From: Gemmatimonadota bacterium
Lineage (GTDB): Bacteria; Gemmatimonadota; Gemmatimonadetes; JACCXV01; JAHWKZ01
Direction: 5' to 3'
Length of the DNA stretch: 6,968 nt
NCBI GenBank assembly: GCA_030641505.1
Contig: DAOWHI010000113.1
Span: 1 to 6,968, forward strand
The notes beneath the pieces were generated by a model. The model was given only the letters and a program-made list of their open reading frames with translations. It did not search any database and had not been told where the DNA came from. Position numbers and translations under genes: made by a program. Position 1 is the stretch's first letter, and every line of letters begins with the position of its first letter. Positions 1-6,128 of the stretch are shown in pieces.

Positions 1-172
1 CGATGTCGGACGGTTTTCGATCGCAGTTCTCGATAATGCGAGCGACTTGCTCCTCCTGGGTCTCGACCCGGGGCGGTAACAGACCGTGGAGCCCCAACCG
101 ATCTCGCTCCTCCCGCGTGAACGCAGTGCCTCTGTTGACACTCGGATCATTGAGGATCTCGCGCCCTTTCAT
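1..172 (-). CDS. NAD-dependent malic enzyme, N-terminal part (runs off the left edge)
   Basis: This is the first 57 codons of a malic enzyme, which oxidatively decarboxylates malate to pyruvate in the cytoplasm. The visible N-terminus has the family's signature run: a 'NRGTAFTREERDRLGL' stretch, then 'GLLPPRV', then 'TQEEQVARI', ending near 'KPSDI'. The same order of motifs is found in bacterial MaeA/SfcA and mitochondrial malic enzymes. The catalytic and NAD-binding parts lie beyond the edge, so cofactor preference cannot be read. The ATG at 172-170 is the simplest start but has no good Shine-Dalgarno. The frame stays open upstream to a TTG at 211-209, giving 13 more residues, and homologues usually have some residues before the 'KGREIL' stretch. 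The longer start is therefore possible. The gene is on the same strand as the radical-SAM-like fragment upstream, separated by about 140 bp. Confidence 0.85.
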   Translation of the reverse strand, partial: MKGREILNDPSVNRGTAFTREERDRLGLHGLLPPRVETQEEQVARIIENCDRKPSDI

Positions 173-312
173 CAGTGATAACTTATCCCGTGTGCGGGCA
201 CCGGGCGACAACGATTAGCGTAGGAAATACTCCCACCTCAACCGGAGCGCGCACCGATGCGTATGTCGGTGTCGATCAGCTCGAGATGAAGGAAGGAAGG
301 TGTTTAGTCCGG

Positions 313-576
313 CTACCCGGTGGCCTGGAGAAGCTCCACGTTCGCCTCACCGAACTCTCGGGCCATGACCTTTTCCAGCACCCTCAGTCCCACGGGCGCC
401 GCTCTAGCCGAGCCGTCATCGAATCGCTTGACGTTTCTCCACACCGGGTATTTCTTGTTGATCACGCCTTCCATCCAAATCGGAAGCGATGCCATCGCCA
501 TCTGAATGAAGTAACCGGCGTGGTCGATCATTTCGGTCAAAGGCGCCGTCAAAACAATCGGTCGTCCCTGACTCAT
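313..576 (-). CDS. Short ORF resembling the N-terminus of a B12-binding radical-SAM protein; possible gene remnant
   Basis: The ORF encodes 87 residues. The start is well defined: an in-frame TAG lies directly before the ATG, and a GGGAG Shine-Dalgarno (589-585) sits 8 nt upstream. The protein opens with 'RPIVLTAPLTEM' and later has 'DGSARAAPVGLRVLEKVM'. From memory, this resembles the first 80 or so residues of cobalamin-binding radical-SAM proteins, which begin with an IVLTA-type strand and an 'APxGLRxxE' helix before the B12-binding domain. Such proteins are usually 450-700 residues, with a CxxxCxxC cluster that is absent here. Translation stops at TAG just after 'ELLQATG', where the B12 domain would continue. 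No other frame in 173-312 restores a long match. It may be the surviving 5' end of a deleted gene, or a genuine small protein of unknown role. The family match is inferred from pattern only. Confidence 0.5.
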   Translation of the reverse strand: MSQGRPIVLTAPLTEMIDHAGYFIQMAMASLPIWMEGVINKKYPVWRNVKRFDDGSARAAPVGLRVLEKVMAREFGEANVELLQATG

Positions 577-681
577 CTAGTTGTCTCCCACGGTGCAGGT
601 GACTCGATAACCAGCGAGTATGCCATATGAAAGCCCAGGTTACTGACGGGGTTGTTGAGGAGTCCCGTATGAGGCAGTTTT

Positions 682-699
682 TGACCCGATCACGGGTCA
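682..699. promoter_or_regulatory. Perfect inverted repeat upstream of the plus-strand cluster (candidate operator or leader hairpin)
   Basis: Bases 682-688 (TGACCCG) and 693-699 (CGGGTCA) are perfect reverse complements separated by the 4-nt spacer ATCA. The element ends 9 nt before the Shine-Dalgarno of the small repeat protein at 722. As DNA it could bind a dimeric regulator. As RNA it could form a 7-bp hairpin next to the ribosome-binding site. No run of T follows, so it is not a typical intrinsic terminator. No convincing -35/-10 pair was found in 577-721, the region divergent between the radical-SAM-like fragment and the cluster. Confidence 0.45.
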
Positions 700-708
700 T
701 CTCGGCAC

Positions 709-715
709 GGGAGGA
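709..715 (+). promoter_or_regulatory. Strong ribosome-binding site for the RRSGxD-repeat protein
   Basis: The sequence GGGAGGA lies 6 nt before the ATG at 722. It is the best Shine-Dalgarno in the window and the main reason to read 722-919 as the coding frame here, rather than the overlapping open frame that continues into the large downstream gene. Confidence 0.7.
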
Positions 716-721
716 CCGGCC

Positions 722-919
722 ATGGACGACAAAGCCAGCCAGAAGGGCCACGATGGATCGGAGCGACGCACCGGCGGGGATCGGCGTTCGAGCACAGACC
801 GGCGGTCGGGCACGGACCGGCGGTCAGACGAGGAACGCCGCAAGGAAGATGTCCCCGTCCCTATGGAACGGCGGAGTGGAAAAGACCGACGGAGCGGGAA
901 AGACCGACGCAACCGTTGA
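722..919 (+). CDS. Small arginine-rich RRSGxD-repeat protein
   Basis: The protein has 65 residues, no signal peptide and no membrane segment. It is built from six-residue units: residues 15-36 read RRTGGD, RRSSTD, RRSGTD, RRSD, and residues 50-63 read RRSGKD, RRSGKD, RR. A short acidic/proline linker (about 36-48) separates the two blocks. Similar 'ERRSGxDRRS' stretches occur widely in bacteria, as small stand-alone proteins or tails next to PilZ and other signalling domains. Their function is not established. The alternating Arg-Arg and Asp pattern suggests a highly charged, possibly disordered segment that could bind nucleic acid or an acidic partner; this is inference. The stop codon lies 28 bp before the proposed GTG start of the dikinase-like gene, so the two may be co-transcribed. 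A longer frame crosses the same bases but translates them as a low-complexity shadow. Confidence 0.72.
   Translation: MDDKASQKGHDGSERRTGGDRRSSTDRRSGTDRRSDEERRKEDVPVPMERRSGKDRRSGKDRRNR
764..907 (+). repeat. Degenerate 18-bp tandem repeats inside the small RRSGxD gene
   Basis: Two blocks of 18-bp direct repeats encode the RRSGxD units. The first block has units at 764-781, 782-799, 800-817 and a diverged 818-835. The second has units at 872-889 and 890-907, which differ at only two bases. The period matches six codons, and most differences between units are synonymous or conservative. This suggests duplication followed by selection for the protein sequence. Confidence 0.75.
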
Positions 920-947
920 GGACTCGTCGGCTATCCGGTCCAGGCAC

Positions 948-3905
948 GTGATCAGGCGAGCCAAGTCACCGCTCATCGGCCTCCTCGCGCTTGGGCTAGC
1001 GATCCCTTCGCTGGCGGTGTCGCAGAACAGTCAAGCCGAGAGCGAAGAGGCCCGGACCCTACTGGAGCGGGTCAAGACCATCCAGCGCGGTCCATTCATC
1101 GGGCTCCGTTGGTTCTGCAACGACGGCACGAATCACCCGCCTAGACCATACCCGTGCGGCGATCGGGGCGACGGGCACCAACACGGACAACTCTCCCCCG
1201 ACGCCATCCGGCTCGGCGAGTTGGGCTACCCTGTGGGCACTCTGTTCGTCGCGCTCCCATGGGAAGAGTTCTTCAACGCCGAGCACTACCACGAGCGATT
1301 GCGGACAACAGCGTTGCAGGGATACCTCCGACGCGCCGACGACGGTTGGGACTTCCGCCGAGCCCAGTACTATCGTGGGGCACGCCAAGCCGAAGACGAG
1401 GAGGCCGCCGGACGAGCGTTGCTGGCCCGGCTTTTGAGCGATCCAGCGTGGACCCGGAAGAACTTCTTGCTGGCCGTTCAGTTGGTACGCGAGGTGCCGC
1501 ACGCACCTCAATCATCTCGAATCGATCGCATCCGGCAGGTTTCCAAAGAGATCGGGAACGCCGTCCCGGCCTTCCAACCGATACGGGTCAAGATCCACTC
1601 CTACCCCGATGCCAGCGATGTCGAGGCGGTCGAAAACTTTCTGGCCACCGCCGGCAGCAGCGGTCACCAGGAAGCGCTGCGGTCGCTGCTCGCTGATCTA
1701 CATGCTTACTACGACCGCGACCCGGCCGAGCGACTCGAACCGTTCCTCGATGTGGAGCCCTTTCGGGATGGGGTTTGGCGCGACGAGCTGCGAGCATTGC
1801 AGGGCCTGCTCAGAAACGCACCCCCAGCTGAAGTCAGCCGGCACATCGGTGACCTGACCGCCAGGCTTCGAAACGATATCGAGACATTGAATGACGGCGT
1901 CGCCAACCTCCAGCGACTCGACCTCGATCTCGTGCTCCAGGAAATGCTGCTTCAGAACGGAGTCGCTGCGTCTGGCCGGCTGGCCAACCGCCGACAAGCA
2001 CTCGATGTAGCGCGGAGCCTGCTCGTTGGTGCCTACGGCCGCGGTCTTCTGTCACGTCTCGAGCTGGCGGCGCAGCTAGAGATGATCGACGAGGTGGCCG
2101 TACAGGATGAGGTAACCGCGGATCGGTATCGCAGCTCGGTACGCTATCTGGAGCGCGTCGGACTCTGGGTCCAGGCTACGATCGAATCGGTTTTCGGTGA
2201 GACCGTGGAGCGTTACGCACGCATCGAGCCGGTGGCCGAATCGTTCTCGGCCGATCTCCTGCGTGCGACGGCGCTTCTGCCCCTGGCCACCGTCGTCGAG
2301 TCGCTAACGCGGGACTCGAACGATGAGCTCAGCGTCACGCACACCGCCTTTGGACGCTCGCTCGGCGGCGCGATCTACGGGCTCAACCCGGGAGTTGCCC
2401 GCGGCGTGCTCGAGCACGTCACCGAGGCCTCGGCTGCAACGTTCAACTATCAACCCGACCGTATCTACATCTTGCCGCAAACGCTTGCCGATCTGCCCCC
2501 GGTGGGTGGAATCCTGTCGCTCGATCAAGGAAACATGCTATCGCACCTTCAATTGTTGGCGCGGAGCCTTGGCATTCCCAACAGCGTCATCGCGAGCACC
2601 GCGCTCGAAGGGATTCTGCCGCACGTGGGCGAAGAGTTGTTCTACGCGGTTTCCGGTTTGGGCGTCGTCATCCTGAAGGAGGTCGGTCAGCTCACCCCCG
2701 ATGAGCGCGCCCTACTCGCCGAGAAGGAGGCCGGCCCGGTGCGCACGTTCAGGATTGACGAGACCGCGCTCAACCTGGACGAACAGCGGGTGCTCCGGCT
2801 CGAAGCGCTGGATCTCACCCGTGCCGGCGCGGTCGTGGGGCCCAAAGCGGCTGGCGTTGCGCGCCTCCAACGCGCCTTTCCAACGCAAGTTTCTCCCGGC
2901 GTCGCGCTTCCGTTCGGAATCTTTCGTTCTCATCTCGAACGACATCGTACAACCGACGGCGCTAGCCTCTACGATGAAATGGTCGCGTTCTACGACAAGG
3001 TCGGCGAAATGGAGCGCGCGGGTAGACCGCCATCGGAGGTCAATGCGTTCGTCTCCGAGCAGCTGGCCTCGTTCCGCCGCGAAATCCTCCGGGTCGATCT
3101 CGATCCCGGTTTGGTTTCAGGTCTGAGAGAACAACTAGCGGCCTGGGGTCCGTCGGGATCGTTCGGTGTGTTTGTCCGCAGCGATACCAACGTCGAAGAT
3201 TTGGCTGAGTTCAGCGGCGCCGGTCTCAACCTCACGGTGCCCAACCAAATCCGATTCGAAGACATCCTCCATTCGATCAAGCGGGTGTGGGCGTCCCCGT
3301 TTACCGAACGCGCTTTCGCGTGGCGCCGGCCGATCCTCGAGAACCCGGAGCACACCTACGTTTCGGTATTGATTCAGCGCAGCGTGCCGGTCGAAAAGTC
3401 GGGCGTTCTCGTTACCGTGGATCTAGTAACCGGTAACCCCGCATATCTGACCGCGACCGCATCGGAGGGCGTCGGAGGGGTCGTTGGGGGCGAAGCTTCG
3501 GAGGCCCTGCTCCTGCCGACTGATGGCGACGAGCCGGTCCTGCTGGACCAGTACAAGGCACCGTTTCGCAGCCAGCTCAAGATGACCGGCGAGGGCGGCT
3601 TCGAGAAAGTGGCCGCATCGGGCGCGGAGCGCGTCCTGCTCGACCCGGAAATCACAGCGCTAGTAGATCTCGTCCAGACATTACGAGAACGATTCGACCC
3701 ACCACGAGACGAAGCCGGTCGAACGCTTCCCTGGGACATCGAGTTCGGATTCCTTGACGGCGCACTGTGGTTGTTTCAGATCCGTCCACTGTCATCCGAT
3801 TCACCAACCGCCAAGCTGGCTGGACTGGCAGCGATGGACCGCGCCGTGCTCGATCGCGCCGATCGACCGGTACGACTCGACGCACCGCTTCGCGAGCGGC
3901 CGTGA
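948..3905 (+). CDS. Exported glucan-water-dikinase-like protein (phosphohistidine domain followed by PPDK-type ATP-binding domain)
   Basis: With the GTG start at 948 the protein has 985 residues. It opens with a typical signal peptide: 'MIRRAK', a hydrophobic core to about residue 24, then 'AVSQNSQA'. Residues 57-79 form a Cys/His motif (C57, H63, C70, H77, H79). Residues 80-490 are mostly helical and unrecognised. A swivelling phosphohistidine domain (about 495-570) contains 'LPPVGGILS' and 'MLSHLQLLARSLGIPN', with H533 as the likely phosphorylated histidine. The C-terminal domain (about 620-950) is a PPDK/PEP-synthase ATP-grasp domain. It retains K633 ('GPKAAG'), R744 ('FVRSDTNVEDL'), D930/E932 ('WDIEF') and Q944/R946 ('FQIRPL'). 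The D/E-to-Q-to-R spacing matches PPDK. There is no C-terminal PEP-binding barrel. The order His domain then ATP domain is that of glucan/phosphoglucan water dikinases, which pass the beta-phosphate of ATP via His to a glucan; no CBM was recognised. The GTG has only a weak AGG 3 nt upstream. The frame is open back to ATG 627, but that part is a shadow of the small repeat gene and would bury the signal peptide. The substrate is unknown. Confidence 0.8.
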   Translation: MIRRAKSPLIGLLALGLAIPSLAVSQNSQAESEEARTLLERVKTIQRGPFIGLRWFCNDGTNHPPRPYPCGDRGDGHQHGQLSPDAIRLGELGYPVGTLFVALPWEEFFNAEHYHERLRTTALQGYLRRADDGWDFRRAQYYRGARQAEDEEAAGRALLARLLSDPAWTRKNFLLAVQLVREVPHAPQSSRIDRIRQVSKEIGNAVPAFQPIRVKIHSYPDASDVEAVENFLATAGSSGHQEALRSLLADLHAYYDRDPAERLEPFLDVEPFRDGVWRDELRALQGLLRNAPPAEVSRHIGDLTARLRNDIETLNDGVANLQRLDLDLVLQEMLLQNGVAASGRLANRRQALDVARSLLVGAYGRGLLSRLELAAQLEMIDEVAVQDEVTADRYRSSVRYLERVGLWVQATIESVFGETVERYARIEPVAESFSADLLRATALLPLATVVESLTRDSNDELSVTHTAFGRSLGGAIYGLNPGVARGVLEHVTEASAATFNYQPDRIYILPQTLADLPPVGGILSLDQGNMLSHLQLLARSLGIPNSVIASTALEGILPHVGEELFYAVSGLGVVILKEVGQLTPDERALLAEKEAGPVRTFRIDETALNLDEQRVLRLEALDLTRAGAVVGPKAAGVARLQRAFPTQVSPGVALPFGIFRSHLERHRTTDGASLYDEMVAFYDKVGEMERAGRPPSEVNAFVSEQLASFRREILRVDLDPGLVSGLREQLAAWGPSGSFGVFVRSDTNVEDLAEFSGAGLNLTVPNQIRFEDILHSIKRVWASPFTERAFAWRRPILENPEHTYVSVLIQRSVPVEKSGVLVTVDLVTGNPAYLTATASEGVGGVVGGEASEALLLPTDGDEPVLLDQYKAPFRSQLKMTGEGGFEKVAASGAERVLLDPEITALVDLVQTLRERFDPPRDEAGRTLPWDIEFGFLDGALWLFQIRPLSSDSPTAKLAGLAAMDRAVLDRADRPVRLDAPLRERP

Positions 3906-5188
3906 GCACGAGGGCGACCGTGACGGTCCTTGCGATCGCTGGAGTGGCGCTGCTGGTGCCGTCCTCGATCCCGAGCTACCCGCTCGACGGGTACGAGCGC
4001 ACGCGGATCCGCCGGTTGGAGGCGTATCGGCAGGTTCAGGAAGGTGAGCTCCCGGGGCGCAAGGTGCCCAACGGCGCACTCCTCGGCGAGGCCGACATTC
4101 ACCTGCGGATGGCTGGGGTCAACGAATCCTTCGAACTCACCGCCGACACACCGCGGGACCCGTATCTGCAGCAGGGAATCGAGCGGATCTTCCGGGGACG
4201 AAACCGGAGCTACTCGATCGCTTTGCTGGACATCACCGATCCGGCCAGTCCGAAGTACGCGGCGTTGCGAGAGACCCAGACGTACGCGCCGGGGAGCATC
4301 GGCAAGCTGGTCATAATGACGGGGATCTTCTCCGAGTTGGCGCGGATCTGGCCTGCCCCGGGCGACCGGCTACGCGTTCTTCGCGATACCCAGATCACCG
4401 CCGAACCGATCATTCATACCGATTCTCACTCCGTCCCGATCGTCGACATCGAAAAGAACTCGCTCGTTCACCGTCCGATTCGCGTCGGCGATGTGTTCAG
4501 CCTTTGGGAGTGGGTCGATCACATGGCGTCCCCGAGCTCCAACGCCGCCGCCAGCACGGTGTGGCGCGAGGCGATGTACCTCTCGCATTTCAGTCGCGAC
4601 TACCCCGCTTCGCTGGAGGAGAAAGACGCCTACTTCCGGGACACATCCAAGCCGGAGCTACAGACGGCCTCGATCGAAGTAGTCAATGGACCGCTGAGAA
4701 GAATGGGTATCGCCGAGGACGATTGGCGGCATGGAACATTCTTCACCCGTGGGGGTCAAAACCTGGTTCCTGGGATTTCCAGCTACGCCAGTCCGTTCGC
4801 GCTGCTGCAATGGCTCGTCAAGCTGGAACAAGGCAAGGCGATCGATCGATGGTCATCGCTCGAGATGAAAAAGCTCATCTATTTCACCCGCCGGCGTTAC
4901 CGCTACGCATCTTCTCCGGCACTCAACGATGCAGCCGTCTACTTCAAGTCCGGCTCGCTGTACAGCTGTCGACCGGAAGCTGGCTTCACGTGCGGCAAAT
5001 ATCGGGGCAACCGACTCAACTACATGAACTCGGTCGCGATCGTCGAGTCGCCGGCTGGCGCCGACAACCCCAGGGTCTATCTGGTGGCACTGATGTCTAA
5101 CGTGCTCAAGATCAACTCTGCCGTCGAGCACCAAACCATCGCGACCCTGGTCGAGCGGTTGATCCGCGATCGGCCGGGAACGAGTTGA
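3902..5188 (+). CDS. Exported serine hydrolase of the beta-lactamase/penicillin-binding-protein fold
   Basis: The protein has 428 residues from a GTG start at 3902 that overlaps the upstream stop codon (GTGA). This implies translational coupling. The start is followed by a hydrophobic signal segment (about residues 5-22). All three motifs of the serine beta-lactamase/DD-peptidase fold are visible: SxxK at S132-K135 ('APGSIGKLVIM'), SxN at S212-N214 ('SPSSNAAAS') and KTG-type K349-S350-G351 ('FKSGSLYS'). S132 is the likely acylated nucleophile. Two cysteines just after the KSG strand (C356, C364) could form a disulfide in the exported protein. The spacing of 80 residues between SxxK and SxN exceeds the 60 of class A lactamases, and no clear deacylating ExxLN motif was seen. 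A peptidoglycan-directed or other envelope hydrolase is therefore more likely than antibiotic resistance; that is inference. An open frame continues upstream to 3767 inside the dikinase gene but lacks a signal peptide at its start. Confidence 0.85.
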   Translation: MSTRATVTVLAIAGVALLVPSSIPSYPLDGYERTRIRRLEAYRQVQEGELPGRKVPNGALLGEADIHLRMAGVNESFELTADTPRDPYLQQGIERIFRGRNRSYSIALLDITDPASPKYAALRETQTYAPGSIGKLVIMTGIFSELARIWPAPGDRLRVLRDTQITAEPIIHTDSHSVPIVDIEKNSLVHRPIRVGDVFSLWEWVDHMASPSSNAAASTVWREAMYLSHFSRDYPASLEEKDAYFRDTSKPELQTASIEVVNGPLRRMGIAEDDWRHGTFFTRGGQNLVPGISSYASPFALLQWLVKLEQGKAIDRWSSLEMKKLIYFTRRRYRYASSPALNDAAVYFKSGSLYSCRPEAGFTCGKYRGNRLNYMNSVAIVESPAGADNPRVYLVALMSNVLKINSAVEHQTIATLVERLIRDRPGTS

Positions 5189-5195
5189 AGCCGCA

Positions 5196-6128
5196 ATGCG
5201 CCTGACAGCGTCCGCGATAGCTCTGATCGTTGCGGTCGCAGTGACGTCGACCTGCGGCCTGTACTCACCGTCCGAGGCCGGCGACAAAGCTTCGAACGTG
5301 CTTGCCACACCGATGGCGCTCGAACAAGTCGACCGTGGGCTCCAGGCTGAGCTCGAAGTGGCTTTGGAAGGGCTCGATCTGCAACGGTTGGTCCGCCAAC
5401 AGCAGATCGGCGTCGCCATGGTCGATCTCACCGTGCCCGAGGAACTGCGCTACGCGGGGGTCAACGACGACGTGATGTTCTACGCCGCCAGCCTCCCCAA
5501 GATCGCGGTTCTGCTGACGGTGTTCGAGAAGATCGAGGCCGGCGAGCTCGACGATAGCCCGGCCCTTCGACGGACGCTCACCGACATGATCCGCATATCG
5601 AGCAACTCAGCGGCGACCCGGGCAATCCGGCTGGTGGGGTTCGATTCGATCGCCGAAACATTGGAGAAACCCAAATACCGGCTCTACGATCTGACCGGGA
5701 GCGGCGGCCTGTGGGTCGGCAAGGCCTACGATCCCACCCCCGCAGTCCGTCGCGATCCGTTGTTCAACTACTCACACGGCGCCACCGCCCGTCAGGCGGC
5801 ACGCTTCTTCGCGCTGCTCGAGCGGGGCCTTCTGGTGAGCCGCGAGCGCAGCCGTGAGATGCTCGAGATCCTCGGCGACCCGGGCATCAAGCACAAGTTC
5901 GTCAGAGGTCTCTCGGTGCGTCCCGAGGCGACGATCTACCGGAAGTCTGGGTCCTTCCGACAACATCACGCCGACGCCGCGTTGATCGAGCACAACGGAC
6001 ACCGCTACATCGCTGCCGCGCTGGTCGACGATCCGCGCGGGGGCCAAATCCTGGAAAAGCTGATCGTCGCGCTTGACGACATCATCGTGTCAGGCGGCGC
6101 ACAAGAAACCGCAACAGCTAGACGCTAA
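5196..6128 (+). CDS. Second exported serine hydrolase, class A beta-lactamase-related
   Basis: The protein has 310 residues, with an N-terminal hydrophobic signal segment (residues 3-17) and C20. The residues before C20 (T-S-T) do not fit a canonical lipobox, so lipoprotein processing is doubtful. The active-site motifs are SxxK at S99-K102 ('AASLPKIAVL'), SxN at S135-N137 ('ISSNSAAT') and K250-S251-G252 ('YRKSGSF'). The segment 'GGLWVGKAYDP' followed by 'SHGATARQAARFFALL' is typical, from memory, of a bacterial family usually annotated as class A beta-lactamase-related serine hydrolases. Only 36 residues separate SxxK from SxN, versus 60 in true class A enzymes, so much of the alpha domain is reduced. 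Resistance function should not be assumed. The ATG lies 7 bp after the previous stop, with a weak purine-rich GAAG upstream, consistent with one operon. It differs from its neighbour in length, spacing and cysteine content, so it is not a recent duplicate. Its 3' end overlaps the convergent membrane-protein gene by 11 bp. Confidence 0.87.
   Translation: MRLTASAIALIVAVAVTSTCGLYSPSEAGDKASNVLATPMALEQVDRGLQAELEVALEGLDLQRLVRQQQIGVAMVDLTVPEELRYAGVNDDVMFYAASLPKIAVLLTVFEKIEAGELDDSPALRRTLTDMIRISSNSAATRAIRLVGFDSIAETLEKPKYRLYDLTGSGGLWVGKAYDPTPAVRRDPLFNYSHGATARQAARFFALLERGLLVSRERSREMLEILGDPGIKHKFVRGLSVRPEATIYRKSGSFRQHHADAALIEHNGHRYIAAALVDDPRGGQILEKLIVALDDIIVSGGAQETATARR

Noticed and set aside
187..205. 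Imperfect GC-rich hairpin between malic enzyme and radical-SAM-like fragment
   Set aside because: The stem needs a bulge and a wobble pair and has no T tract on either strand; it could be chance in GC-rich sequence.
175..630. 151-codon plus-strand open frame
   Set aside because: It covers the radical-SAM-like fragment in antisense, has no Shine-Dalgarno and looks like random high-GC translation.
652..673. TTGTTG and TATGAG as a sigma-70 promoter for the plus-strand cluster
   Set aside because: The spacer is only 10 nt, far from the usual 16-18.
627..947. Upstream extension of the dikinase frame to ATG 627
   Set aside because: It overlaps the better supported small gene, translates to low-complexity sequence there, and would place 107 residues before a clear signal peptide.
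3767..3901. Upstream extension of the first serine hydrolase
   Set aside because: It lies inside the conserved end of the dikinase ATP domain. The GTG at 3902 immediately precedes a signal segment and overlaps the stop codon.
5205..5258. Lipoprotein signal at C20 of the second hydrolase
   Set aside because: The three residues before the cysteine are T-S-T, which does not fit the lipobox. Ordinary export is at least as likely.
4853..5431. 192-codon minus-strand open frame
   Set aside because: It is antisense to both serine hydrolases, whose motifs are unambiguous, and shows no domain of its own.
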